Positions 12,301 through 22,470 of a DNA stretch of 64,000 nucleotides are shown piece by piece (the stretch's first letter is position 1; the number at the start of each line of letters is the position of its first letter). The notes beneath the pieces were generated by a model. The model did no database searches and was not told the DNA's origin. It saw only the letters and a program-made list of their open reading frames with translations. Source of the DNA: Pterobdella sp. o SKG-2022 (lineage: Eukaryota > Annelida > Clitellata > Hirudinida > Piscicolidae); assembly GCA_964035795.1 (NCBI GenBank), contig OZ038322.1, positions 2,886,264 through 2,950,263 on the forward strand, read 5' to 3'. The position numbers and the translations under genes were made by a program.

Positions 12301-14213
12301 GAGATGAAAGGGAATAACTTTAATTAGTTCTAAGAGCCTCATAGCGGTTTTAGAGGACATCAGTTTCAAACTAGTTTATCTCTGGAATGTTTTACAAGAT
12401 AATTGTGTGGTTAATATAAATAACTGGTGCTTTATATATGAAACTATTGAAGGGTTTTAAAAAATGACACTTATAATAAGTTACTTGCTTTTAATTCAAT
12501 TTGTTTCAGTATTTAAAGTTTTAATAAGTTTATTAGGCCAATATAAAGGGTACCAGGTTTATACCTTTCGAATCATTTTGTTTTTGTTTGGTTGATGCGG
12601 CCCATGGTAGTCGGCTGAGAAAAGGTTGATGCGGCTCTGTCGTGGTTGAGACTATGAAACTTAAAATTTTTTTTTCATAGTTATTCGTTTCATATATGTC
12701 TTTTAAACCAATTTAAAAATGCTTTTTTGATATATAGCTGATTACTTTGATTTTTAAGAAAGAGTATTTTTTTATGAATAGCAAAAACCTCAAAATTTAT
12801 TTTATGTAATCAAAGTTTACGATTATTTGTAAAAAAAAAGGCTGAAACGTTAAAATGCACAAAACCTTCAAAGTAAGAATAAAACATATTGACTTGTAGC
12901 TAAATATTCCATCAGCCATTTGTCACCACAAGTGACGATGAGCTTGCTGCTTCTTTTCGGCTTTTTCACAATTTTTTTTTAAATACATCGCTTTGTTTGC
13001 ATGATGAATTTCAATTTTTTCAACATTGACAACATTTAATAAGTTTTCATTCAAATGCTTTCGTAGAAACACATTGGAGTATCTGTATACATGTGGGAAT
13101 GAAGGGGAAATTGAAAAAGAAGAAAAGAAGAAGGAAGAAGAAGAATTTGACTACGAAATAGGTTTGGATTGTTTACAAGCGGAAATGGAGGCTTTTGAGG
13201 GTGAGCACTTGCAAGCAGAGCTGTGGAAGTCGACGCTGGAGGAAAGAAGCAGTGAGGTTTTGAAGAAAGAATGGTGGGACTATAAAGGGCTTGAAGTGAG
13301 TATCAGTAAAAATTTATAATAATATTTGTTCCAAAAAAGTATTGTGTGATAAGAAAAAGTAATTGAAAAATTATTTTTGAACAAAAAACTTCTATATTTA
13401 AAATATCAAGCAGTTTTTTTGCATTGTTAATTTGAAAACAATGATTGGTTTGTTTCAAGTGATTAAGTGGCTTGCATTTGAATGGCGCAGCAGAATGGCT
13501 GAATCATCACAAAACAAGATAAATCCATGTTGATCGAAACGAACCGTTAAAAATTTTTTTGAATAACAGAGTTTTTTTTTAAAAATGTTTCAAACTATAA
13601 TTTTTTTAAAATTTATTTTTAATTTTATCTTTTAAATACGCTTGATTGGGTTTTCAAGTTTCAGTCATATACTCCTTATACTGTATTTACTTGGAAAATT
13701 AAATACCGCAAAATTAAAAAAAACACAAAAAATAACAAAGCTTCGAAAATTTTTTCAAAAATATCACGTACCTGAATTTTCTTTCATTCTTTCAGCAATT
13801 CTCCAGTTTGATCTTGAAAAAAAATTTATTTCTAAATAGTTTAAACATATAGAATTCTATTGTGTGCAATAAAAGCATTGAATCAAATAAAATGAAAGTC
13901 ACATCAAACTCAGTTAACATTGTTTTATGAATTCAACAGTTTTAATATATGATTACAATATTCTTCAAACAAAAATATTAAATTTTGATACAGACTGAGT
14001 CATTTATTGACCACCCCACAGGCGTTGTGGGTTGAAAGGATGGTTGAGGCAGTGAATAACAGAGAAGAACTCAAAAAACAAATAATGCTTCAAAAAATTG
14101 AAAGAAAAAAAGAAGAAAAAAGGATGGAAATAGAAAGGGCAACTCCATCTCCGGGATCTGGCAAGGCTGCATCCAAAAAAAAGGGCAGAAAATCAGAAAA
14201 GTCAAAAAAATAG
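1..14213 (+). CDS. ADGB: Androglobin-like gene, 3' half (multi-exon, runs in from left edge)
   Basis: Exons joined by matching phase: <1-347, 424-682, 1538-1643, 1847-1978, 2150-2321, 2424-2701, 3006-3081, 3646-3874, 4096-4148, 5888-5990, 6063-6238, 7625-7765, 8065-8852, (possible 9715-9744), 13067-13295, 14022-14213. Androglobin is a large chimeric animal protein with a calpain-like protease domain, a rearranged globin domain with an IQ motif, and C-terminal C2-like and coiled-coil regions; it is linked to sperm and ciliated cells. Only the part after the globin can be seen here. Family landmarks in order are FRLYPEWQ, YGYTVVVFQ, CGWSLKVLGSA, YRLWVTQ, VKGQGSVFLP, HQYKVEAVIVNDSW, PHWSLKVIRDD and a Lys-rich tail. 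These fit my memory of vertebrate androglobin in the same order. The identity is strong; the first three exon edges and exon 4096-4148 are the least certain. Confidence 0.88.
424..682 (+). CDS. ADGB: Androglobin exon
   Basis: It starts at phase 0 after an AG and reads VFRQAIYTAIIELDNKQQ, then a charged Lys/Glu segment and LRTAQMNFALRVLLFDS. The donor AACC|GTTTGC is weak but gives phase 1, as the next exon needs. Other donors at 606 and 645 would be phase 0 and would not fit. Confidence 0.55.
1538..1643 (+). CDS. ADGB: Androglobin exon, too short for simple ORF calling
   Basis: A good acceptor (CTTTCAG) precedes 1538 and a donor, ACAA|GTAATT, follows 1643. Read at phase 1 it is open through HYDSVMKMAIILSRAIRSNA and leaves phase 2, which is what the exon at 1847 requires. 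The helical, charged content suits the segment before the FRLYPE motif. The call rests on phase, splice sites and open frame rather than on a recognised domain. Confidence 0.55.
1847..1978 (+). CDS. ADGB: Androglobin exon with FRLYPEWQ motif
   Basis: Encodes KMFRLYPEWQRLFSFHDDED followed by a beta-type segment ending DDYSIVLR. Leaves phase 2 at GAG|GTGCTTC. This segment opens the first C2-like domain, and its order (FRLYPE, then acidic, then VxxR) matches the family. Confidence 0.85.
2150..2321 (+). CDS. ADGB: Androglobin exon, first C2-like domain
   Basis: Begins one base into the Arg codon after TTTACCCAG and reads RDVFHATEEQMLG, then strands including FLLRVFNNDTN. It ends at phase 0 at AATAAG|GTCAGA. 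The VFNNDT motif is a landmark of this region in androglobins. Confidence 0.88.
2424..2701 (+). CDS. ADGB: Androglobin exon, C2-like domain end and linker
   Basis: Encodes YGYTVVVFQRKK, a polar insert, CGWSLKVLGSA, then HFNVTSICQYLVPE. The acceptor is TTTATAG and the donor TTTAG|GTGCTT is phase 2. The glycine-aromatic-valine strand followed by a Trp-x-Leu-x-Val-x-Gly strand is typical of the calpain-III/C2-like fold. Confidence 0.9.
3006..3081 (+). CDS. ADGB: Androglobin exon, second C2-like domain
   Basis: Short 76-nt exon encoding RYRLWVTQSQLVSLHLVCS and NPCAFIE. The phase agrees on both sides (AG at 3004-3005; GAG|GTAAGC). It supplies the first strands of the second C2-like domain. Confidence 0.88.
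3646..3874 (+). CDS. ADGB: Androglobin exon with KGQGSVFLP motif
   Basis: The ATG at 3628 is not the start. The exon most likely begins at 3646 after TTGCACAG, because only that acceptor keeps the frame of the previous exon; the nearer AG at 3605 would hit a stop. It encodes LNIHEDEVVRTSVKGQGSVF and an acidic low-complexity tail. The donor GAAG|GTGCGA gives phase 1. Confidence 0.82.
4096..4148 (+). CDS. ADGB: Probable small androglobin exon
   Basis: A 53-nt segment reading VDANEIKELKGKLSTSID between an AG at 4094-4095 and a donor GAC|GTATCA. It links the previous exon (phase 1) to the next (phase 0). It is not conserved in content, so the call rests on phase and open frame only. Confidence 0.45.
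5414..5576. repeat. Long hairpin element, copy 1 (androglobin intron)
   Basis: Near-perfect inverted repeat of about 163 bp. The left arm (from about 5414) and right arm (to about 5576) pair almost to the centre, where TATCTAG and CTAGATA face each other across about 5 nt. Each arm holds the core GAAGCTTT(T/G).. followed by TAAGAGTATCTTACA. The core is shared with copies near 29282, 44406 and 57200. It has the form of a foldback or MITE-type element. No coding capacity. Confidence 0.85.
5888..5990 (+). CDS. ADGB: Androglobin exon with HQYKVEAVIVNDSW motif
   Basis: A clear acceptor (AATGCAG) and a strong donor (GTATGT) bound an exon reading ERHQYKVEAVIVNDSWSLSE and then an acidic helix. A Tyr-x-Val-Glu-Ala strand followed by a small-Trp-x-Leu turn is a family landmark after the low-complexity linker. 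Confidence 0.88.
6063..6238 (+). CDS. ADGB: Androglobin exon with PHWSLKVIRDD motif
   Basis: Starts at phase 1 after CATCCAG. A polar linker leads to TTLPHWSLKVIRDDSLPEV. It ends at phase 0 at GAG|GTGTCA. The Pro-x-Trp-x-Leu-x-Val strand matches the C-terminal beta region of androglobin. Confidence 0.88.
7625..7765 (+). CDS. ADGB: Androglobin exon, C-terminal helical segment
   Basis: Reads ETFVLQKNSDETDLLERWKA, then SWEMNDARRCSRARVRRQEF. The pattern of a Lys-(Asp/Asn)-Thr/Ser-x-Glu turn followed by a Trp-containing helix and an Arg-rich helix matches the family. The acceptor is TTTCACAG and the donor AAG|GTCTCC. Confidence 0.87.
8065..8852 (+). CDS. ADGB: Androglobin large low-complexity exon
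   Basis: A 262-codon exon with a Lys/Glu-rich block, an acidic run (EEEEEEDDE), an Asn-rich block (NKNENKNNNMSNNNG) and a helical part near NEMLLKRLQKLLFKNFF. Such a variable linker occurs at this place in androglobins but is long and Asn-rich here. It ends at phase 2 at TACGT|GTAAGT, not at the TAA three bases later. Confidence 0.8.
9282..9451 (-). mobile_element. tRNA-derived SINE, copy 1
   Basis: On the minus strand it starts with a tRNA-like head (A-box-like TATAGCTCAA, B-box GGTTCGATCTCG), then a body with ATTAGCACCTGTTTCACAG and a 3' end TATAAATACCGCGTTAC. The same order appears in copies at 30261, 31124, 49594 and 61133. The B box is mutated (TCTCG for TCCCG). Confidence 0.8.
9715..9744 (+). 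CDS. ADGB: Possible 30-nt androglobin microexon
   Basis: Inside the 4.2 kb intron, a 30-nt block lies between GGCAACAG and the strong donor GTATGTAAG. Its length keeps the phase, and it would add residues VRGFSKWPG between the two flanking exons. No coding homology is recognised. It could be chance. Confidence 0.25.
13067..13295 (+). CDS. ADGB: Androglobin exon, coiled-coil region
   Basis: Completes the split Val codon from the exon at 8852, then reads NTLEYLYTCGNEG, a Glu/Lys-rich block and ELWKSTLEERSSEVLKKEWW. Ends at phase 0 at GAA|GTGAGT. The charged helical content fits the C-terminal coiled coil. Confidence 0.82.
14022..14213 (+). CDS. ADGB: Androglobin last exon
   Basis: After the acceptor CCCCACAG the frame reads ALWVERMVEAVNNREELKKQ, a Lys/Glu helix, then ATPSPGSGK and a poly-Lys tail (KKKGRKSEKSKK) before TAG. 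A Thr-Pro-x-Pro motif followed by a basic tail is how androglobin proteins end. Confidence 0.88.
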   Translation, partial: ALWVERMVEAVNNREELKKQIMLQKIERKKEEKRMEIERATPSPGSGKAASKKKGRKSEKSKK

Positions 14214-14368
14214 AGATTTTAGAGACTATTTATATCAAATAATTAAATTTTGCTCATAATTTTCATTTTCACCTTTCTCTACATTTATGTTATAACATAT
14301 TTTATATCGATTCCGTTTCCTATATTCGAGTTTTAGTGAGTCAAAATGAAAAAATTTACGAGTTTGAA

Positions 14369-14374
14369 AATAAA
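14369..14374 (+). terminator. Possible polyadenylation signal for androglobin
   Basis: First canonical AATAAA found about 155 nt after the androglobin stop codon. Others follow, for example near 14680, so this is only the nearest candidate. Confidence 0.4.
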
Positions 14375-17300
14375 TTGATCAAGACCATTTTGGAATATAT
14401 ATTTATATAAAAAGTCACCAGTTTATGTTTTGAGAATTGAGATGGAATCATATGATTGATGGCTGCAAACAATGATCATTCTTCATAAGCTTTGAATACA
14501 ACTCTTTTTCTTTTTCCCACTGGTTGCTTGGCATAAAAAAAATTAAAATGGTTGCAGACTAGCTTAAAATATACATATAATATATATAACACAAATTTCA
14601 TTTATTTGTATAGAATTTTTGTTCACGTTTTTCACGTTAACTTCTATTTATTTCGTCATGTATTTTTAATTATTCAATAAAACTCTATACGTTATTCATG
14701 ATTTGTGACCACAAATATCTACAAATACACAGCCACCTTTCACACGCACATCACACAGCTCTCTAATCGACACCTCACTCGCCATTCCAAAACACCGACA
14801 AAAATGTTTATAGAAAATTTTTATTTACAATATTAGCATGAAATTAATTCAAAAAGTAAAAAATGAATGTTTGATAACAGTCAGTGCTAAAAGTGAATGG
14901 ACTGCAGTATCTCGTTTGCTTATACTGCGTATAAACTAATTGCATTTTTTATCATTAAGTGCTTCTCCCAATAATTTATGCACGCTTAAGTTAGTCATGA
15001 GTTATATTACAATTTTATTCGAAATTAAAAGAAAAATAAAAATTCCAATTATCATTAAGAAAATCTTTTTTGCTGAATAGTCAATTTTTTTTTATATTTG
15101 AAATACTTTCAGGATGGGTTCAGAGACAAATTCAAGTGCACTATAGCAACTTTACGTTAGTGATAAATATTATCAATTAAGCATAACTTTTGAGAAGTTT
15201 TGATATATTTTAACTATTCTCTTGTAAAAATATAAAAGTATTATCCACTGACCGTTATGACTAACTTATGACTGAGATATTTTTCGTTGTGTAGAGGTGA
15301 GCTAAAAATCACTTGGTCGTCACTGGTGCCATAATTTTTCCACTAGGTTTTGCATGCTGGAGGCATGAGCTATTGTGAGAACAAAATGAAAATTGAAATT
15401 ACTTTGAAGACTTTCTGGTTTCATTAAACTATAATAAAATTTATATTTTTTTGTTCCCAGTACATTCACGCAAAAGTTTAGACTAGAATTTAAAAATTGT
15501 ATTCATCCCAGAGTTATTAGAATCATTGCATAACCTTTCTAACATGAAACGAATTTAAAAATGAATGCCGAGTCAACTAGAATGCTTTTGAGTGGCTCAT
15601 TTTGTAAGAAGATCATCTTGGTCAGAAGATCGTGCCTATAAAGAGATTCAGCTCATCAGATCACGCAGGTAGTGTGCGTTTAGACACACAACAAATATGT
15701 TAGATTTACAACAACGAAGAGTTACAAATGCTTCCAGTCTCACTCATTATCACGCTTTTTTGTCGCTCTGTTTGAAGGTGTATGTTTTGTAAATAATTTT
15801 AAATTAAAAAAGCTATAAAAAATTTTTTAATTTAAAATTTTTCTAAGTTTTTTCAACTAAAAAGTTATGAAAAAATAGATATGACGGAAAAATTTCATTT
15901 CATAGTTAAATACAATGTGGTTTTTCGAGTTTTTTTGCAGTTTGAAATAAATACTGTAAACATGACTTTTGCAAAAACTTTCATTTCTATTTTTGAGTTT
16001 TATTTAAAGTAATGCGCTTAAAATTTTCAATTAATTTTGAGCTTTTCTATCATAAGAGATGAAGTTTGTTAAATAACACAAAAAATGAGCGGGTTGCAAA
16101 AAAACTACAGAAGAAATTAAAAGTTGTCAGATCATGTAAACATCGCCGTAATGCTTGTAGTTTCTATAAAAAACATAATCTTGAAAAATTACTTCAAAAA
16201 GTTCATATTCAATGATGGCAGTTGATGTTTAGAACCGATTATTGCCAGCAGACTTTGGTGTGATGCAGTGGTTATCGCTTCCTTGAAGCTCTCCCACAAA
16301 CTTCATTCAAACATCTGAATTGTCTTACAAACTTCAAATACATTTGTGCAAAAAAAAGGTTCAGGGTTTTTCCAAAACACTCATGATTTTTGCTAAAAAA
16401 CGCACAACAAGCCGTTACAATCGAAATTCACTGCACTTGAAGTTCACATGGCTACCATACGTGATTTATTCATCATTATATGTAGTCTAATTTTAATATA
16501 AGCTTCATTCAAAATCTACCGCCCAAATCAATCCTTCATATTTTGGTTCACTTTTTTGATTAGATAATTAAAATCATTTCATGCTTTAGCAATGTTGTTG
16601 CGCTTCTTCCTCAAATTTCAATTTTAAACACACAAGACTCCATAGTTTTTCAAATCATTACAGTCACATTCATAATAGTCCAATATTTTCAACATAATAC
16701 TTGATGAAGTGAATTTGGTGTGTTTCATGGTAGTTTTTAGAGCCTTCGAACGCTCAAACAATATGGTGTGACGAGAGTGGTTGAGGCGTGTTCAGGGTGT
16801 GAAGATATTTCTAAATATATTTTTTTGTTTTTTGAATTACATGCAATAATCAGAGATTCAATTTCATTTTTTAAAGTTTGATTTTTTTGTTTCACTATAC
16901 CCACAAGATTGATTGATATTTTATAAAATTAATATACGTTTGTTTCGGCCCAGTATTTATCATGGTACATCAAAAAAAAAGTTCACTCGATTTTGGAAAT
17001 CATACATTTCAAATTCTACCGTCGAAATGAATATTCAACTTGAATATTAAAAAGCAAAATAAGTTTAGAATAAAAAAAAGATGTTCAAAAATGAAATCTA
17101 CTCCCTTTATTAATCAAAAAAATTTATTTTATTTGTAATATTTTAGAAAACACATTTGGCATGCAGACAATTCCATGCAGTTTATTTTAGAGATTGGAAG
17201 AGGGATGTACGTTGCCAATATAAAAGCAGGTAGGCTGCTGCAAAAAAAAAACTTATTAAAATTGTCAATTCTTTATTTTTCGTGTGAATCAATTTTTGTA

Positions 17301-17564
17301 AAATTTTCTGACTTTCAAAGTTAGTGTTTTATTTAACATTAGATATATTTCAAAAAACAATACAAGCTTTTCAGTTTTTTGCTTATGTAAAACTCTTAAA
17401 AGCATAGTTTTAGAATGACTTTTTCATAAAAATTGGCTCATTTTCAATCATTTTTTAATTGAATTGCTACTCTTATATTCTATAGAAAGTTAAAATAATT
17501 TTTTTTTTCGAATAACTATCAAAAAATTGAGAATTTATTTATATGTTAATATTTCATTTTGATC

Positions 17565-17612
17565 TTGAAACTCTCTGGGTTAAAAATCACTATAATAAGC
17601 TTCGTAGATTAA
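17565..17612 (+). repeat. Short dispersed repeat, copy A
   Basis: Resembles 35701-35748: both read TTGAAACT.., CTGGGTTAAA.., ACTATAATAA and CTTCGTAGATT in the same order and spacing. Probably the 3' end of an unclassified element, because the second copy is followed by an ATT tail. Confidence 0.55.
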
Positions 17613-18678
17613 TATTTCATCCAGTTTCACTTCAAGCTGTTTTTTTTTTCGTTTGATTCGATAATGACTTTTAAGATCTAGAAATAGAGAGTTGGAAAGC
17701 TCTTAAAGTCTGAAATATTATTTTTTTCACTCAATAAATACTGGTTGCTTCAAAGTTTAAAGATCAAAATCCTATTGCTAAAGGTATCATGGAAATTACT
17801 CAATAATAATTGTGAAACTGAAAAAATTCAAAAACCTCCTCTCTCCGCTTTATCATATATGTTTTCACATGAATAGGCTTTTCCATTCCTTAAGCATTAT
17901 TTAATAACAGTAAAAAGCTAAATTTTCAATTCAACAATTTCCCAAAATTAAAATTTTTGAACCCAAATTAATTTCAAAATTAGTTTTAAACTTTTTCTTT
18001 ATATTTTTTTTAATTATTGCAATATTGAATAAGCTTCTAATTTCAAACTACATCATGTAAATTCAAATTCGTCTTTGAAACTATTGACTTTAATGAGAAC
18101 TTAAGCTTTCAAAAAACAAGTTTTTGAACCAATTATGTGTAATAACGAAAAAATAAACTTTTAGAATTTGAATAGTTTCACTTATAACAGCGATATAATA
18201 AAGACAGACATGTATCTTGTTTTAAATGCCTGTCATTGTTGAAATCGTCAAAAACATGTTTTTCACCAACAACAGTATGAATTTGAAAGTTTTTTTTTTT
18301 GGTTTCCACTTAAATTAATATATTTTTTAAAGAAAACTAATGAAAAAAAATTTTTGAAGTTTTATTGTAAAATACGCTTCTAAAAACTTTTGCTTAGAAG
18401 TTGAAAATATTAATTTTATATGAAAAAATTTGAAAGTAGAAAAACGTGTATTAGTAAATTTTTCATGAAGTTTCCGATATTCAATTGCAACTAATTAAAA
18501 ATAATCGGATATAAATCAAAAAACAGAACTCAAAAAAGCAAATATGCATGTATCTTCAGAATAATTAAGCGTTCTACCAACATTTTGCCGAATTTGGCTA
18601 ATAATGTATAAAGTTTCGCACTCTAGTAATGATTTATCAATTTTAAATTACAGAAAAAAAAATATATTTTAGACAAGA

Positions 18679-20996
18679 ATGAAGGATTCTGCGGAAGACT
18701 GCAACAAAAGTGATATGAACAACGCTAGTCTGCCTGAAGCCTTAAAACTGCCTGATGGTATCACCATTGTAATAATCAACGCCATTTTTCTACCTTTCCT
18801 CATTATATCAACTGTTGTCATTAACACATTGGTTTGCTTAGTGCTTTTGAAGCCGCATATGAGAACAACCACCAACACCATCCTCACGGCCCTTGCTGCC
18901 TCCGACACCCTCACCGGCCTCATGCCCCTTCCATGCTACTTATACTTCTATAGCGCAAGATACTACCAACAATACCTTCCTTTTTCTTGGTGTTTTTTAT
19001 ATTTTTGTTTAACTGATTTTTTGCCAAGTATTTTTCACACAACTTCAGTTTGGCTGACGGTTTCTCTGGCAATTCAAAGATACATTAGTGTGTGTCATAC
19101 CCAATTAGCTAGGAAGCTGTGTAATGTTAAAAATGCTTGTATTCTAAGTTTGATTCTACTGACGTTTGCATCGTTATCTCAGTTAGGAAGGTTTTTTGAA
19201 ATGGACTACAAACCTGTTAAATTGATTTCCAAGTTTGTGGTTGAACTTCAAACTTCTTCACATTCACATCCAGAGCTGCAAAAGCAACCAACTTCAAACT
19301 TATCTTCATTTAAAACGACTTCATTTTTGCCAAATGTTACTTCACAAAGAATTCAAGTAGCTCGAAAATTTTCAAAAAAAGATGTTTCTTCAGACCTAAT
19401 AAGTCCATTTTCAGATCGCTTCGCCACACTTAAGTCTCATGCAGTAAAACACGGCAGGCACGTAACAGGACTTTACACTGAAACAATCAATTCTTATGAA
19501 TATCAAAATAAAAAATTCATTTTTTTCAAAAAATTAACTAAACTTGTTAGAAAACTTTTGATAAATAAAAATAAACTTCAAGCTTCTAAGCGTCTTTACT
19601 CTCATGAAAATGAATTTGTAAAAAGAAAAAATTTAATGACACAAATACCTTCAAACTTCACAAAACTTAATCAAAAGTTTGAGAAGTTCATGAATTCAAA
19701 TTATGAAAACAAGATTTTGAACTTACTGCTAAAAGTAAAGTTGTTTTCAGTGAATCAATCAAAAAAATTGAGCTTGAAAGGCGTCATGCCAAAGACCCCA
19801 TTGAAAAAAGTCACAGACCAAATTGGTGATTTGAGCTTTATTCATTTCGATTTACTCCTACTAAATTTATTATTTCGAATTTAATTAAAATTCTATTTCT
19901 CATTAGAATTTTTTTTTTGTTTCATAACTATAGAGATTGTCATTATCTTGCAGGCAAAGTATTAAAATTAAACAAATGCATTGATACTTCAACAACAAAT
20001 GGAAAAAAAAACATCAAAAAAAACTTGAACAGTCCAAAATTTAAAGAAATTGACAAGAATCAACAGAACTTCGTTTCAAAGGATCTTATGTCTAGAATTG
20101 GACAGGTTTCTAGATATAAAAAAACATTTAAAAAAAATAAAAAAGAAAAAATTATAAATTTTCTTTGCGGAAAAAATGACAAAAACCTCAAAGTAATAAT
20201 GCAGAAAGAAATAAAGTTAATGAAGGAACTAGTAAGGACCTTAAAAATAATTTATTTTTTCAACAAAAACACCATTAAAAAAAACAGCCTTTTTCATGAT
20301 CTTCAAGTAAAAAGTGCAAAAATAATGAAGCGTTCAAAAAAAAAAGCAACACGAGACAATATCCATTCAGACTCTGATGGGAAGATCGAAGGTATTATGA
20401 TTAGCTGCAATTACGACGACTTCTACGGTTGTGACTACTCCATGGCCGAGTTTCTCGTCACTATCAAACATTATTACTATAGCCTGTACTATTGCTTTAG
20501 AATTTTGTTCGTTCATCTTTTGCCTTGTTTGTCTTTGATTGTCATAAATGCGCTTTTATTGAAAACGATGTGGCAAGGCCAATCTCGCCGAAGTCGTCTT
20601 TTGAAGATGAACCGACTGAGCGAGAGCAGGCGTGTAGCTGAGGTAAACAGAACTACAATGATGTTAGTTGTGGTAGTTGCTTTGTTTTTAGTTGTCGAGC
20701 TGCCTAGTTGTATATTTTTTACCTTGTTTGTTTTAAAAAATTCTTTGAGTTTAAAAATAATGGAAGATATAAAACAAGCTGAAATTGCTGTTTTCGTTGT
20801 CAATTTGTGCATTTTGCTGAGCTATCCCATGAATTTTTTCATATATTGTGCTATGAGCACTCAGTTTCGTAACAGTTTTGTGGAACTTTTCAGAAACATT
20901 AAGAATTCTGCCATAGAAAGCCATTCCGTCAGACCGTTACCTTCGAACCAAAAAAAATTAAATAAAAATTGTGAAATACTACTAGAAAATGTATAA
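18679..20996 (+). CDS. Class A (rhodopsin-type) peptide GPCR with giant extracellular loop 2
   Basis: join(18679..19825, 19954..20996), about 729 residues. The N-terminus has glycosylation sites (NKS, NAS). TM1 is about 28-57, TM2 64-91 (MRTTTNTILTALAASD), TM3 104-138 ending in QRY for the usual DRY, and TM4 150-169. After LGRFFEMDY comes a Lys/Asn/Ser-rich extracellular insert of about 385 residues, then TM5 560-588, TM6 (TTMMLVVVVALFLVVELP) and TM7 with YPMNFFIY for NPxxY. The TM2, TM6 and TM7 patterns resemble the invertebrate sex-peptide/myoinhibitory-peptide receptor group, but I am not sure of the subfamily. The 128-nt intron (GTGATT...TTGCAG, phase 1) joins two frames that are otherwise open, so this is one gene rather than two. 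Start: ATG after TTTAGACAAGA. Confidence 0.85.
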
Positions 20997-21314
20997 AAAT
21001 AGATTTGTAAACAGCTTCTAGCACTTTAAAGCATTTTTTCAGTTTTAAAGAATTTTATCGAAAATATGCAGAAAAAACTTGTGAACTTGTGTTTTCGCCA
21101 CTATCGATGGAAAATCGAGCTATGTAAATTTCATCAAAATTTTTTTTATGAGTTTTCATAAGAAATTTATGAATACCTAATTTTGAAGAATATGAAATTA
21201 ATATATATTTTATTAGTTTGTTGTTTTTTTTGAATTTTATGAAATTGATTTGAATTACTTTACGGGAGTTTGGAAAATTTTATAAATATACCTCTGGCAA
21301 TTTTACTTCAAAGA

Positions 21315-21705
<391 letters not shown>

Positions 21706-21959
21706 TCCCCATCGAGTTGCTCTAGTCGTTTAGTTGACTGAGTTTCTCTTGGTAACTCTCTTCACAATTCTTCTCCAGGAACATTTTTGTTGAGCAAGAA
21801 AAAATTTTTTTCAAAAACTTCTGAATTCTCGAATTTTATTTTTGGGATATGTTTGACATCTTTTTTCAACGTCTGTAATAAGGTGATTAGAGGTTTGCTT
21901 GAAAATTTTCCTTCATTGAGGTGGTATACTAGTGTTTTATAGCATGGAATGCTAGCGTA

Positions 21960-22470
21960 TCAAGTCTTCTTAGAATATGTTCCAACATTCTCCATTTCGC
22001 ACCAGCAATTTCAACTGAAAGGGGTATGCTATTCGTTTTTTGTATAGTTCTTTGTTGCTGATTCTATTGGGATAGTGGATACCGATCACTCTTTTAAGCT
22101 GTTTGCGGTGAAATGCGTCAATCTTAGCTTCTATACTTTTTTTGATTGCCCATGCTGAAAAGTTGTAAGTGAGAACTGGTTTAACATAGAAATTATACAC
22201 TCTGACTTTTTTGCTTTTTTTTAACTTTCTTTCATGTATTTTTTCCATAAATTACTCATCGTATTTGGGCAAGTTGTTTTCTTTTCTCAATATCTTTTTT
22301 GCCATCAAGGAAAAAGCCTAGTTTTTTGCTCGTTTTTTCAAGCATCTTCTAATTTTGATATTTGGATGAGTTCTGTCTTGTCAGTATTGAGGTTCCAGTT
22401 TGAAAACTCATCTTTGAGTTTGCTTTCTAGGTTAAGTAGTTGCTACCAATGAGATCTAGATCGTCAGATA
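21960..22470 (-). mobile_element. LINE reverse transcriptase C-terminal fragment
   Basis: On the minus strand, VGLSDDLDLIG (a decayed YADD catalytic motif) is followed by DEFSNWNLNTDKTEL. After frame breaks come FLDGKKDIEKRKQLAQ, FYVKPVLTYNFSAW and KIDAFHRKQLKRVIGIHYP. This is the order seen at the end of the palm and thumb of non-LTR retrotransposon RTs. Stops and frameshifts show it is dead. Confidence 0.8.

Larger units (their letters stand above)
8853..13066 (+). other. Large androglobin intron
   Basis: A 4.2 kb intron, A+T-rich with poly-T and poly-A runs. It contains a SINE copy at 9282-9451 and the possible microexon at 9715-9744. No other coding or repeat structure was recognised. 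Confidence 0.6.
14214..18678. other. Spacer between androglobin and the GPCR gene
   Basis: A+T-rich, with no convincing protein gene. A block at about 17151-17228 (after TTTTAG, before GTAGGC) is open in two frames and could be an upstream, possibly untranslated exon of the GPCR. A short dispersed repeat lies at 17565-17612. GCCTATAAAGAG near 15635 resembles a TATA box but leads to no clear gene. Confidence 0.4.

Noticed and set aside
13642..13839. 65-codon frame in an androglobin intron
   Set aside because: It lies between two phase-matched exons, lacks splice sites and reads as A+T-driven Lys/Phe sequence.
15595..15670. Spliced-leader RNA gene
   Set aside because: A TATA-like box and CACGCAG|GTAGTG looked suggestive, but no leader repeat, Sm site or second copy was seen.
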